Source: Marasmius tenuissimus
Lineage: Eukaryota; Basidiomycota; Agaricomycetes; Agaricales; Marasmiaceae
DNA length: 64,000 nt
Assembly: GCA_029532415.1 (NCBI GenBank)
Contig: JAQOTA010000047.1
Location: 3,100,001-3,164,000 of the forward strand
Direction: 5' to 3'
Part shown: piece by piece, positions 22,148 to 35,381 of the stretch
Numbering within the stretch: the first letter of the stretch is position 1
How the letters are laid out: each line of letters starts with the position of its first letter
The notes under the pieces: generated by a model
Databases searched by the model: none
The model's input: the letters and a program-made list of their open reading frames with translations, nothing else
What the model was told of the DNA's origin: nothing
Program-made: the position numbers and the translations under genes

Positions 22148-22960
22148 TGCACGGTTTGTGGAGGTATGTGGGGATAGGGGGGGGGAGGGGGATAAGGAGC
22201 GAGAAGCGAGGAGCGAGAGAGACAAACCTATACCTGTAGGCGGCCCTAGCCAAACACGGCCGTTCCTCGTGTTAGCCCGAAACAATCAGAACACTGCAAG
22301 ACACCTGATGAGAGTTGACAGCAATACTCATATCTGCCGGAAATAGAGCTAGAATCACATTGCTGTTGAGCGCTAGCACTGTAGTGTCTATAACTAGATA
22401 AACAAACACCCGCCGTCATGATACATGCCAGAAATACGCTGATCTTTCGAAATCATCTGACTGATGCAGAATCGTAGAATGGCCATACCACTTCTGTTTT
22501 TCTTGAGTCACAAGACAACTATGGAGGATGCGGTCGTCCACGGACCAACAACCCAATTGATTATAAGCTGGGTGCAGGAAAACGGTTGGTATAGCTCGAC
22601 GTGATTGCACTACCTGAATGCAATGTAATATCCGCGAGTGGAATGTGATGATTTTCACAGCAATGGGCGAATAGCGCCGGGATCTTTGGATTGACCGAAT
22701 AAAGTGAGGTGATTGCGCCGTCAGAAGAATATATGGGCGCGAATCACAGAATATTTATTCCATCACTCACAGTAGGATTCCCTCATTTCGGGCACCAAGA
22801 GACCGTACGGCAAACACGTTGTTTATCTATCGGTTCCATCTGTGGACATCAATCGCTGTACAGTGTATTGTTCAATTGTGCCCGACAAGACGATGTCAGC
22901 CGTGAATACGATAAGCACTAAGGAAGAGAACGCACATCAAGTTTAAGGCGCAGCTTGATC
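22148..22960 (-). promoter_or_regulatory. Upstream block of paralog 3
   Basis: The block is closely similar to 47088-47900 upstream of paralog 6 (for example CACGGCCGTTCCTCGTGTTA and TGGACATCAATCGCTGTACA) and weakly to the region upstream of paralog 4. It is a different upstream type from that of paralogs 1, 2, 5, 7 and 8, matching the different exon 1 type. A short G-run lies near 22.18 kb. Confidence 0.5.
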
Positions 22961-25180
22961 GTCAGCACAGCCTACAAAACTCTCACAACCTCATATTCCT
23001 CCCATACACCCGGGTTCTCCAAAGACCATGCGAAATTCCATAATATGAGCTGGTCATACTGAAACACTCGCAGAGCAGTATCTATCAGTCTTGAGTGTGA
23101 CTTTTGATACATAGTTCTGCATGACGTTGGGAGTAACGCACCAGATTGTTGTTCCGATTCAACGTTTCAGCGTCTCTCTCGGAGCATCACTTGAAACCAA
23201 TGCAACTGCGTGTAAGTGCGAGCAGGAGGGAAATCTGAGGGTACGTATACCCAGACTTTGAGTCTTCAATGTACCGATCACGTTGGTAGAGATAATAATG
23301 GTCGGTGGGAAAGATAGAATTCTGCGACTCACCTCAAACTTTCAAGCCTAACGCCCAACGCAGAATTCTTAGCTCCAAATCATAGCAAGTTCCTCTGGGA
23401 TCTCGGTGACACAACCATCAAAAGCGGTGACAGGCACCATTCGTGAGTTATCTGACAGTTGTCGTTCCAGCAAATACGATGCCCATGATGGTATTGAACT
23501 CGACTAAAGTCTAGTTCAATCCCGAGTCCCGAACATGAATCAACATATGAGTCTCAAGGAATTAAGAGAGCAAATTCATTAGCGTCAGGTCGGGAATTCA
23601 GACAGGACACGAGAATCATGGTGAGAGTTGAGGAGATAGAACTATTGAATTTGAATCCCAGAGAACTCGAGCTCGGACTTCGCCGAAAGATCGAGACCGA
23701 GTCTCGTCGATCGGCCCTGCAGGCTCATTTACTCTAACCACTACTATCCCGAGCGTTGGGATCATTCACACAATCCGTCCTCGAGTAACCAGTCTTCGAA
23801 TCCCTGCAAGTAAAAGTAAACTAGGTGGCAAGCATTCTAGCGACCAATCAGGCCGACGAGAAGGCAACCTACCAACTACCGTAACAATCTATCGCTTGTA
23901 GGTGCTTTTTCCGGCATTTCACCTTCAATCACACTCTACCCTGACGGAAACTTGACGGAAACTTGTACTGTCATTACGGGAGCGTTGCGCTCCAAGCCCC
24001 TTCCAGCACAGAAATGTCAAAAACTCGGCCACAAACTTGGCCCAGTTCGAGTACAAGGGCAACAGTCCTGCTGAGGCGACCAGATCACTCGAAATTGCAC
24101 AGATCATTCCAGTTTTGGCACCGAGCTGATAAACCAGCCGCAGGAGATTGATCCAAATTTCAATGGCGATCGCCATGAAGGACAGTTTTTCATTGATGCC
24201 GCCCATAGCGCCCAATCAAGGTCAAACACTTCTGAGTACCAAGAAACCCCACATATCCGCTAACCCTTAGAATTTCCAGCAATTCATTTACCCATCTACA
24301 TGCTGTAAGATGGTACACGTTTCACTTCCTATGTTCATCTAACGATAAAATTTCTCGATTCAGCCAAACTGAATTCACGAGTGCTGTCGTCACACTACCA
24401 ACGTAGAACTTGTCTAATTAAACTTCGTGCATCTTCGCTCCTAGATTGTTGAAACTAAAGAGTGGTCAAGTCCATTGCCTCAAGCACGATGTTCCGAGTC
24501 ATCGTTCGCAGCACCAACTTCACAGAAATCATGACAACTGGCTTGGTAGTACGCGAAGACCGATGTAATTTTATCAAAGTGAGTGCCGTCTACAAACTTC
24601 ATTCTCTCTTCGAACCTTCAAGTCGTGTTCAGGTCCCTACCTTCCTGTTTTCCGCGGATTCAGTGCAACGTTCGAGTAGCTGAAAGTCCAGCTCAAACAA
24701 AGCACAAGTTTTGTGATGATATGGTCTCGGGTGGTGTAGTCCAGGGTGCTTAGGATGACGCCTGAAGAGTTTGAATGAATATTTCTCGAGCCACTCAGGT
24801 ACCATTCCCGACCTTTTCCAGCCAAGCCTTACATCGAGTCATCTTCACCGCTGAAGATAATGTCAGTTTCAACTGAGAAGTCAGGAGTTCGGGCAAACCC
24901 GAGCCATCGAGAACGTACAGGAGCGCTTAAAATGCAAAACTGGACTGTATAATACGGGTGAAGCGGTTTGGATAGATGGCGACTCGTACAGGCGACAGCG
25001 ACGACAATAGAGGCCGTCAACCTAACCGTTTGACTGATCCTGAATACAAACAGGTAAGTATGACACTCGTTCAGGTGTGCAGATTGTACAAACAGCAGTC
25101 TCTCCAGTTCGACTTCTCAATTTGTTCTCCTAGTACTGCAGTGAGGTTCCGTCCCTTAAACTTGAAGTACCTGCACACAT
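22961..25180. other. Intergenic region, partly duplicated at 47.9-48.7 kb
   Basis: Two portions match the region upstream of paralog 6. One is around 23.28-23.40 kb (GGAAAGATAGAATTC with GACTCACC), matching about 48.19-48.30 kb. The other is around 24.63-24.72 kb (CTACCTTCCTGTTTT and CAAGTTTTGTGAT), matching about 48.43-48.50 kb. The 1.2 kb between them here is mostly absent there. No gene is supported. Confidence 0.4.
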
Positions 25181-27150
25181 CTACCTAGCGCTAATCCAAG
25201 CCCAATGACCGCATCTTGGATCTTCAGATTAGAAGAATTCTTTGGAAGCGTCGACGACAGGCCTTTCCCGCTCTAGTGAAGGCGGTGGGCTCAATCAAGA
25301 CTACCCTTTGTGAGGTGCCTCGATCCTGCAGCGGAGCGTCTGTATGCATTCCCATCGTACATCTGTGAGCGGTCGGTACTTATACAATTACCTGGAAGCT
25401 CTAGAATTTAGTCCCTTCGTGCTACTCGTGAAGTATCACCTATCTCTCGGCTGTTTAAACACTTGACGTCTTCCAATAGTTGCGAGCACATACTTGATAG
25501 CAAGCGGGTAACTACCCACACCGAGCCAGGAAGACATTTCTCGAGGCGTGAACGTCCGGTGCGTGGGTTTTCTTTCCTCTCCAGTCTGACTCGGATAGGC
25601 CGTTACTTTCTCCCGAGAATGAAGTTTCACAACTTTTAATCATCATCTCCTACCCAGAGTTCAGACCATCGATGTCCTTTCTGCTAGCAGCCATCAAGAT
25701 CATACGCATCTCGTAGTCCATATAGACAGTCTACACGGATCTGGACTCTTCGCCACTGTCTCCCGAGTGCACCTTACAGTATTATCTAACAAAATTATCT
25801 ATCATCAAACGAAGTTATCAACGCTCTGGAGCTTGCCCTACAGTCGGTCGATGGTATTCTAGCTTCTACTCTTGATTACTTAGTCGACGTCTCCTCGAGA
25901 GCTGATTCAAGCTGCTGTATATGCTCATCGGAGTCTCTTCTACGTACCTGTTTGTCTCCGGACGATGACTTCTCGGGAGGCGTTGAAAGTGGGTTCTAGT
26001 CCGAATTGGCTCGTCTCTGCTGGATTGCCATTGATCATTGGCCTACTTATTGATACCGGGATCGTCCAAGCTTTCGAAGGCGACAAGAGACCTTGGGCGA
26101 CAGAAAGGATAAAGCTATTCGTTACAGTCTGGAATGCAGTAAATAGTCATTTCCTCTTTACTCACTTACACCCTTCACTGACTGACCACTCAGAACAGGC
26201 GGTGGTCAATTGGCCGTTGCTGCTTCATTACTCTCATCTCAAATTTCATCCATGGGGTCTTGAGCTTTCATTCATTTTCGGGACGGGATTTATCAGCCGA
26301 ACGTGCAACTATCCACACCACCCGACATTTCGGTAAAACTCAATAGTCGACTCACAGGCAAGGATGCGCATCCTACCTCTGGATACTTGTTATTCGCCCG
26401 CTTATAATTGGACAATAGCGTGACCGAAGGTGTTGATACACGCCTGATGTTTCACCAGGAGCCCTGACACATGAACGTATTGAAACACTCGACAAAGGCG
26501 TCGGGTTCACCGACGTCAGCGAGATGGAAAACTAGAAGATGCATGATGGCCATCGGTGAGTTACAATTTGTCATTGGATGTCAGTTTTGTAAACAAGATT
26601 GAGGATAGCCAAACATTTGTCAGAGCACCAGACTTGCCTATCTCCAACCTCCAGGTTTCCGTCGTAATCGTCATTTCGGGATGTTGTGAAGACCTTGACG
26701 GCCTTACTCGTGTCTTACCTTCAACTTCATGGACAGGATGCAAACTCAATGCCACTTCGACACGCGAACAACCTCAATATTAATTTACAGCTTGCTGTGA
26801 GTTTGCATGCTCCCGAAATCGAAGCTAGCAACCCTTTCTTTGAGTACGTTATTAACCCATAGGTAATTAAACTGTGTTTCATCATAAATTGGGTCTGCGC
26901 CTCGTTCATTCGCAATAGTGAGCCTGCATTCGTTGTGGTCTTCGTATTTATGACTTATTTGAATTCTTCTCCGAGAAGCTCTCGGACGGCTACCCGACCC
27001 GGATTTGTAGCTGGTACACAATCTTCGTGCAGATCAAGGAATGTGTCGGATCTGAACTACGAAGTAAACCCCAATAATGAGTACGGTCCAGTCGTAGGTT
27101 GAGGTCCTTCTGACCGTTGAATTCCGTGTTGACAGCCTCGAGATGATCTT
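25181..27150. repeat. Intergenic duplicon, copy B (partial)
   Basis: This stretch is collinear with 16260-18330 and 57020-59000. Anchors include the CTACACGGATCTG and GACTCTTCGCCACTGTCTC region (25.73 kb), CGGGATTTATCA (26.28 kb) and TTGCTGTGAGTTTGCATGCT (26.79 kb). Open frames are not conserved among the three copies apart from a short island near 26.79-26.96 kb. Confidence 0.6.
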
Positions 27151-28010
27151 GTGAGCTATTGCTCGTACGGTCAGAACTCAACGAGCGAGATTAAGCACTC
27201 ACGGACATGATTTTCACCACAAGTCGCTGAATTTTTTCGTCGTCTGCAGCTACGGCTTTTATCCCGACCACCGCCATCACCCGTACTGACCAACCCGCGA
27301 CTAACCCTACTCCGGACATATTCAAGTGCAAAGACACAACCTCTACTGTCTAAACTTACCAGTCCATCTCTTTTATGGCTACCCTAGCCGCCGGACTGAC
27401 AAACTTACCCACCCATTGGCTCGGGTTTGCAATGTCAACGCTGGTGCCATGGTCAATGCCGAGATCAAACAAGATGTTGGAGCATTAAAATGACTGACAG
27501 GTACGCTACGGCGATGGGGATAGGCATATCCGGAGTCCACAGCAAGAAAAACGGTAATCCGACTAGTACATTGGCCAATTGTTCTGGCTCGTTGCTGGGT
27601 TTGACAATCTTACCGTCTGATATTGTACGTTCTCCATTTCTATTGTACCTCTTCAAGATAGAATCAAGGAATACTTTCTGGCTCATTTGCGGGCAATCCG
27701 CCGAGATGGGCTCTGAGTCGATTGAACTGTAGAATAAATTTTGAGTGTCCTAGGGGAATAGAACACATAGGACGCGAAAATATCCAGATGGTATCAGGTA
27801 TTCAACGAAATTACATATCAGAGATGGATAAATTCAATACACTAAGTAGCTAGGGTTCGGGGGAAGCGATATGAATAAGGAGGAGTAAGGTGTCATCGAT
27901 ATTCGGCACCCATAATCACCCCCCGACGGCGGGATCCCCTGGCTTCTCTACTGTAGATAAGTTGTACCAACTGCTCTGCATCCGCCGTATCCTGGTGCCC
28001 CCAGTATACT
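27151..28010. other. 3' flank of paralog 4 with the empty LTR site
   Basis: This matches the 3' flank of paralog 3 without the solo LTR. The unoccupied site is at about 27.54 kb. The segment of about 27213-27722 is missing from the third copy downstream of paralog 8. No gene is seen. Confidence 0.55.
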
Positions 28011-30423
28011 CTACGCGATCTTCAACCGTTCAAAGAAGGCACACAGCTCCTCGACATCGGGATCGTCTACACTGGTAAGTGGGCTGTCGCAATCATCAAT
28101 GACTTCTTCAAGATCCTCAGGCAAAGTGGATGGTACCATCGTCGGCTGGACAGTCGGATAGAGCTCGTAGCCGTTGGATGAAGTTACAGTAGTGTGCTGG
28201 GAGATTCTCGAGCTGAGATGGTCGCTGGTGTCAAGCATCTCAACCTCGGAGTACGAGCTTCCTCGACGATACTCATTACTGTTACGACGAAAGGCCTACG
28301 AACAAGCTCTCATGTCAGTTTAACATACCGGAAAAGCCAGTCGAGGACGTACCTGATCCAGATATCCTTGGGTACCGGTCGTTCCAAGCCCAGATCTTGT
28401 GTCAACTATCCAGCGCTGCCCGTTGGCAGCATTTCGATCCAATTCTGTGCTATATTCTGGCGACAAATTGTCGATACTGAGACCAGCACTGAAAATTGAG
28501 TTTTCCTCTGGTTCTTGCATGGTTGATCGGTATTCTGGATCGATGCCGACGACAGATCTATCGAGATCGGTATATCCCTCGAGGTAGGTTTGGCCTGTAC
28601 GCGAAGGTTACGGGATGAATAGACGACTTAGGATTGAGCCCACCTTCGCAAACATCCTCGAATCGGTCGTCGTCGTTCTGAGGTTGGAAGACGTGGTGAT
28701 ATCCGAGGTGTCGTGCAAAGTCGGTGGTTGTCGGGTCGAAACCTCGAAGGAGTTGATAATGATGGAGGGATTTGTAGCGGTCAATAGACCAAGAGAATGA
28801 TTTATAGCCCCAATCGCGGAAGTCTAGGTCGACGGGAAGGCCGAGGTCGTGGCATGTCTCGGGTGAGAGTTGGGATGGGCCATCTTCGTAGAAGGACCAG
28901 TGGTGGAAGGGGGAAGTGTTTTCATAGAGGAGGTCGGAGGGAGGTGGATAAACAAAAAGATAGACTGGCTGCTGGCGTCGTTGCCGGCACTTGGATGGGG
29001 ATCGATCGATGTTTCCTTCCAACCACGCGTCACGATAGACGAGTTCTGGGTGATGTTAGCCGGTGGAAGGGGGAAAGTGAATCGAGGACGCACTGAAACC
29101 CTCTCGATCATCCTCTGACAAAACTCCTTGAGCATGGAAAACACGCCCCGCTTGCGAAAGCCATGCCTTCCCCACGTCCCGATTCAACCTCAACCAAACC
29201 TCTCCATCTCCATCGACTCGGAATCTACTCGTGGGTTCAGACAGAGCGGCCTATGATTTTTGAAAAACGCACCTTGTCATTCCATTCTCCAAACACGTCC
29301 GATCGACGAGGTGGTCTCTTCCACTCTCCCAGACATTATTTGCGACGGCGATGGGGGTTTTGGTCCGAGTCGAAAAAATGGTCGGCTGATCGACTCGTTC
29401 AGGTATGCCTTCGTCATTCCTAACGAAATACATTGCGTCCATAACTGCGTCATTGATATCCTTTGATTTGCAACTCGCTAAGAAGCGCACAAGGACGTCC
29501 TCCCGGAGAAGTTCGGCGGTTGGAGGTACTTCGCCAAGATTCCAGTGCCAAGGAAAGAGGTGTGACCTGGGTCCCTGTGGACCACGGCAGACCATGCCTC
29601 TGCTGAGATCCATCCACAACTCCGTCTCGTGACAACCCCATTGTTTCTATAATTATATGATTGGGCTGCTCATACATGCTACCTTGACTACTTACATGCA
29701 AATATGAGAGATACCAGTGACCCAACCGCCCCACACTCCCAATAAAATGCGCAAGCGGCAAAAGCCCTGGATAGAAACATTCAATCAAATTGAGGATCTG
29801 CCGTGAATATTCATTCACCTACCATGCCAAAGGACCATTGATGGAATTGTCCCGTCGTGGATTGCATAAACCTGGGCAACTTCGGAGAACCTAGAGATCC
29901 TTCAGCATAAGTATCTTCGGTGCTCGAATGCACGTACAACTGCCTTGAAAGCGTTCGAAATTCCTCTTCGAAGGCCTGATGGTGTGAGCAATACTTGGCT
30001 TTGGATTGACTGGGATAACCAAACTTACCTTACGCCCCTCTCGTCCGCTATAAGACACCACCGTAAACTCACCCTCCACTCCACTCAGCTTTGCAGTACA
30101 AATTGTTTTGATTACCCTCTGCCGCCACTCGCAATCCTCACATTGGCAACCCTTAACACCACCACCACCAACCTGGCAAATAGTCTGAAGCTTGCAGATA
30201 TCGCCGCGCGTTAAGTTTCGGTACTGTGTACAGAGTTAGAGTTCTGCTAAATTCCTCCGAATTCAGAGAGCCGAAGACACACATCGTCAAACTCGGTACG
30301 CTTCTTCCTTCCTCGTCGGGTGATTTGATGATAGTGATTGTGTTGGTTGCCGAGGACATTATTGAAGCCCCCACCAAGGATAGTGAAATCTTGTGCATTA
30401 GAGAAGAAAGTCTGACTCGACAT
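28011..30423 (-). CDS. Paralog 4: GNQ-motif / kinase-like-core protein, type II tail
   Basis: Exons: 30283-30423, 30029-30223, 29938-29975, 29823-29890, 29696-29766, 29273-29646, 29094-29224, 28644-29045, 28353-28594, 28011-28295 (648 residues, open throughout). Exon 1 begins MSSQTFFSNAQDF and has one motif, VLGNQHNHYHQ, with GNQ where the others have GDQ. Exon 2 reads YRNLTRGDICKLQTIC with the Cys loop GCQCEDC and FTVVSYSG. Later landmarks are FEEEF, LLPLAHFIGSVG, QWGCHETELWMDLSRG, CRGPQGP, VYLFVYPPP and RGFDPTTTDFARHLGY, followed by the type II tail ending ERLKIA. It is the most divergent copy in its N-terminal half, yet its tail is close to those of paralogs 3 and 8. Function is unknown. 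Confidence 0.85.
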
Positions 30424-31120
30424 TGTGCAGTTTAGGAAGGGATGTGGGAGAGAGGGCGGGGTAGTGTTCAGAAGACCAGGTCTCGGTATACACCAGTGGG
30501 ACACGCTTGTTCTTCGTGTTAGATCGAATCAATCAAAATGCCACAGCCCACGGGTCGCCTGACCAAAGGACCAAGGTAGGTGAGAGCCAGAATTGAACTT
30601 TGCTGTTGAGCGCCGGCACTGCAGTCCCTAAATGGAGTACTCACCATCGTGATTCAGACCGAAAAACGCACCTATATCTTGACCTCGTTAGAATAGTACG
30701 TACTCGTGGACCGTCCTGTCTCTTGAACGACTAACAGACTACAGACGACTCAGCGTTCCAAGGCCTACCAGCCAAACCCACATCCGATGGGATAAAAACA
30801 GTCGGTAGACCACGATTCTGCGTGATCATGGTGCTGTGCATGTAATACTTTCCGCAATATCACCGGGATGTAACTGCGATCTGGGGGTTGACAGGATAAT
30901 TTGGGGTGACTGCGCCGTTAGTACGATGCATGAGAGTATATTGCAATAGACGCTTACAGCAAATCTGCCGTCATTTGGATATCAGCCAATCTCAAATCCA
31001 GCACTGTTTCCGCCTTGTATCTCGTCTTGGACTCGCTTGATGAGGAAGCTTGTGAAATAAAAAATCGCATCAACCTCAGTACGACGAGCACTAACGGAGG
31101 GACCGGATAGAGAGTTTGAG
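30424..31120 (-). promoter_or_regulatory. Upstream region of paralog 4
   Basis: Only short stretches, such as GCTGTTGAGCGCCGGCACTG near 30.60 kb, match the upstream blocks of paralogs 3 and 6. It probably contains the promoter, but no defined element can be named. Confidence 0.35.
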
Positions 31121-34100
31121 GCGGATCCTATGTTGTGTTGACTCAATACACGGCACCCTCCTCAACTTCACAGTCTTCACCGTACTACTCGCTAGTTCTC
31201 TAAGATTCACGCGGCACGCCAAATTTATGGTTGGCATAACAAACTGTAAGTATTGGGCGCAAATCTTACCTCGTTAGCTGTCATGAGCTAGGCCAGATCC
31301 TTGTCTGGGTCAACGATACAGTATCAATTGCAGCTCGAGGTCTATTTAGGAGAAAAATCCCGTCCTCGCAATCACAACAACGGTGCCGCTGGCTGAACGT
31401 GTGCAAATATGCTGCAGGGGAAAACAGTGCAGCAAGCCCGGGAATTGTGAGTGTCTAGAGAAAGGACCTTCTACTCCTTGTAGTAGTACGTCGACAAAAG
31501 TCAGAAAGGACTCAGACAACCAAACACACGGCTCACCCAAAACATGGAAGTCAGATATTCGACACAAACCGTATTAGTGTCTTCTCGAGTTACGGCGCTA
31601 CAAATCAAAAGAACCATAGAAAATATGTTAACTGTCTAGTTGGCCAATCTCACAAGCTTTTTTAAAATTAAAGAGTACGACGAGTCGCCCCAAATACAGA
31701 GAGACTCCCTGATTCCTAATCAAGAGGCAGCTCGGATCTGGAACACCGTCAGGATTTGAGACGCCGTGTACGAGACCCGGACAGCGATCGTACATTCGCT
31801 AGTTGTTCATGAGCGCATTTGAACAACGAGGTGTGGAGTAGGAACTAAAGTTCGTTCATGTTTTTAGCAGGAGACTCAAGGCTACCGTTGTAGCCACTGG
31901 AGTCGTTTCGAACGGTTATCCATGTACCTGGTTTTGTTTGTTTGCGATTATGGCGGTTAATCGGCATTTTTTCATCCCGGAGAAGATGTGAGCATAGAGC
32001 TCTGGGTAGGATATTGAACTTGCGAAGCGGGGAAAGGGTACTTGTTGAGCGCTGTGGCAGTCATGGTGGATGTTGCAGACAAGAAACGAACATGCTTTGT
32101 CGGCGTCCGCGGCGTTTTGGATCAGGACCATCATGATCTCATTCATCGGTGCCAATTTTGAGCTTCCTTTGGCGGCCTGTGGCGAGCTCTCAACGTTCTA
32201 ATTTCAATTCCTCTACTTTCAACTCACTGGCGTTCTCCTTTAACCTCCAGCAATCTTCAAGTGATTTATCAGGCATCTGCTCGGGAGCCTCGAGTAGCAA
32301 TGTGACACTTCCGAGGGAAGCTTTGACAATCCTTGGGCCGTCATACGCTCATGTTTAGAGGGTGTGAGTCAATTAGGCGTCGTTGAAGAAAAACTTAACG
32401 AGGGGAAATGCAATTCTCCTGACCATGTCAGTGTTACTTCAGTTGTTTCTGTGACTCCGGCTGACTCTTATAGTATGACGGTCTTGCACCATTAGGATCC
32501 ATCGTGATCTACCGAGCTTTAGGTTGATTGCCCATGGAACGACGATTAATTTATAACAGCTAGCGACAGTAGATGATTTTCAAGGCCATCAATAACGCTC
32601 TAGGCCTACCTGTGCCCAGTATCATCCGCGGCAATAATCGTGGAACATGGCTGTCGCGGTACAAGGAGGATGACAGTCTCACAGCCACCAAGCATTTCCC
32701 ATATGTCCGGAAGCTTGGGCTACTTGACCGAATCTTCCTTCTTACCACCACATCAAAATCTGGGCTGCGGTATGCGGCCAAACGTTTGTCAAGCTTGTAT
32801 TTTCAGAGAATGTATAATGTGAGTAACTACTTGGCAAGAATAGGAAGTTATCTCTGAATATTTCTTCTTGTATTTTTCAGAAAACCTACTGGCATGAATA
32901 CGAAGCGCACGGCCGAGTCGAGCTTACACTCAGCGGCTGATCATCAACATTTCATCAAATCCAGCGAAGCGTTAGCCCAAAAACGCATAGTATACATCAG
33001 TGAGTTGTACCCTTGATAATTCGGCTAAAGTATTCCTCACTTATAACCACAGTGAGCAAAACGGAGGTCCAAGCGAGATACAATCGTCTCATTCTAGTGC
33101 GACATCGACTTACCCGCGTAATTTAGAGTTGACATACACGGACTTGCGTTGTGAAGACCTATCGGCGATAGAGAAGTCAGAGAAGCATGGGGTTTTGGAT
33201 GTTATGTACGTGCGTCTTCATGATAATGTTTTGCTCAAGTCTGACTCAGACGCACCTGTGCTATATGTCCCGCAGATAATACCCTGATGCCAACATCATA
33301 TGACCTTTTTGAAGCTCAAGGCTCTCTTGCGCATAGCGCTTAATTTGACCCGTGTCTCATGGACCATAAATTCACCTCACACAAACTCAGATATTCCGAC
33401 GCATTTGTCCGGTCTCTAGCTAACCCATCGCCTTGTTCAAAAGCCCTCGATAATATGATTGAAGCTGGTATACCTCTCTGTTCATTGTCCCGTCGTGGTA
33501 TGGATTTCCGGTGATTCCATCGATCCTGGTCACTGGATCTCTCAAAAGCTGACTTGAACTATCATACAGGCTTGGTGAGGCTTTTTCTGGGCATACATAT
33601 CCCTCTCTGATGTGTTTGGTACGTATATTGTTCTCTGTAAACCCTCAATAAGTTATTCGGCAAAATCGAGGCGAAGCGTATCTTTCGCTGAGCACTCCCT
33701 CATCGGAAACTGGCATACTCGACCTTTGTGTCACACAGGGGGCTAGGTACGCTGTCTTCAGCCAAGGCAATCAGCCGCGGCCTCACATGCTATAATTGCT
33801 CTTATGCTAACGATCTACTAATTACTAGATCAGAAGCACCGGCAGAAACACGTAGATGTTGGCGTTGGTACTTTCGCTCGACAGTGTGTCCAAGTTAGAC
33901 TGAGTGGACGATAAAGAAGATCCTACCCAACCAAGTACGTTCTACCAATTTTCCGGCTCATGTAAGTATCGAAAGGTTGAAGAATACTTCGTCCTTGAGG
34001 CCCTCGTATCTTTGATTGCTTTGGAAATGTGATATAGATGTCCTTCGAACGAACGACGGTGATGGAAGCTCAAGCCGCGGGTTTGAAGACTATGGTACTA

Positions 34101-34270
34101 TACCCTCACGTACAAGGCAGCTGCGGTGCAGTACAATGCTAGCGAGAACACGACACCTAGTGGATGTGCAATGAGCCGACCGGGTCCTCGGTCGGGTAAG
34201 ACCCAGTTTTCCTACAAGCAAGCTGACCCGAGGCCTGACATAAATTCCTGAAAGATTGTATCACCTGCAC
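31121..34270. other. Intergenic region between paralogs 4 and 5
   Basis: Most of this stretch has no visible relation to the rest of the window and no supported gene. It holds a RYKEDD-like repeat copy at 32.64 kb. A small frame near 33.15-33.29 kb (LDVMYVRLHDN...VLYVP) is echoed in decayed form near 34.82-34.93 and 49.70-49.80 kb, indicating an older internal duplication. Confidence 0.35.
32635..32780 (+). repeat. Dispersed RYKEDD-like repeat, copy 3
   Basis: This copy has the best-preserved frame, with RYKEDDSLTATKHFP inside 32573-32857. The frame runs to a GTGAGT donor at 32820, and a TTTTTCAG acceptor before 32881 would add KTYWHEYEAHGRVEL. It could be a fragment of a real spliced gene, but I see no complete gene around it. 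Confidence 0.35.
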
Positions 34271-35381
34271 TAATCGATCCGGTCAATCCACAGCACGACA
34301 CTCATCTTGCTTACGCGCTATAAACTGCCTATACCATCACAATGGCTACTCTCCAGTCGTCATATACTCGGGATAGTCAGCGTTGAGGCACTGTTTTAGG
34401 ACGAGAAACTTGCTAAAGAAATCGACCAGTGCGTTGTCCTGTGCCTATTCATGTACGTTCCTACTTCATCACGTATATCTGGTGTCTAGATCGACCCAGT
34501 TTTGGCCCTCATCGTCTCGATAAATATTGATGGATACCGAAACCTGGCATCTTCTTCCCTGCCCCATCTGTTGGCCAGCAAATATCGATGACAGCAGCCG
34601 ATGTAACGGATCTCCTCTGTGTCTTTCATTGCACACCCGTGAGTGCTGGGAGTGAAGAAATCCAGTGCCTTTCAATATCAATTTCGGAAGTGGAGAAGAT
34701 CTACTGCCATCGGTACTGCAGTACTGAATATTGCTCTTCATGCTATTCGTGTGTAATGATCCAGCCATCAGCAATGAAACTGACTACTCAGGCGCTCTAT
34801 CGTTGACATTGTTGGATGGACCCATCGGCGGGAAAAAAGTCAGAAACTCAGGGATTTGGACGTCAAGTACGTGCATCTTCAGGTAGACTTCTAACCCGGA
34901 CACACCTACGCTCGTCTCGTTCTGTATGTGCCCTTTTACACCCATAAATCATACATTGATGTCTGTCCCAAGAACAAATGCCTGTGTCCGCTCCGCATTG
35001 TCACTCAATTCAGACACGTTGACAGTGCAACAAGCTTTACGTGCCTGTCTGATAGATCGAGGGAGGAATAACTCTGGTGTTGATTGTTGAACTACTGAAC
35101 ATCGATCACGATTATGGAACCATAAAGACTCCACAAGGCACTGTAGAGCTCGAGAAGTATTTATCCGTGCTAGCACCGTTGAGGGATCCCAGAAAGTTTA
35201 CCAGCTCGAACGGGTCACTCCAAAGGTCACAAAACAACCTGAATATAAACCTAACCGATATCTAGACAACCTAATAGCAAAGGTAAGGCGATGGTAAATT
35301 GAGTAGCATATTTATGCAGGGCATAACACGTTGGATACATATCAGATAGAAATCACAAAACTGTTCAAAACGCCAACCTCG
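34271..35381. repeat. 3' flank of paralog 5, duplicated downstream of paralog 7
   Basis: This is collinear with 49181-50252. Anchors are AATCCACAGCACGACACTC (34.29 and 49.22 kb), ATTGATGTCTGTCCCAAGAA (34.95 and 49.83 kb) and GAGGGATCCCAGAAAGTTTA (35.18 and 50.05 kb). The last 450 bp are nearly identical; the distal part is more diverged with indels. A plus-strand frame in the conserved part differs by frameshift between the copies. Confidence 0.6.
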
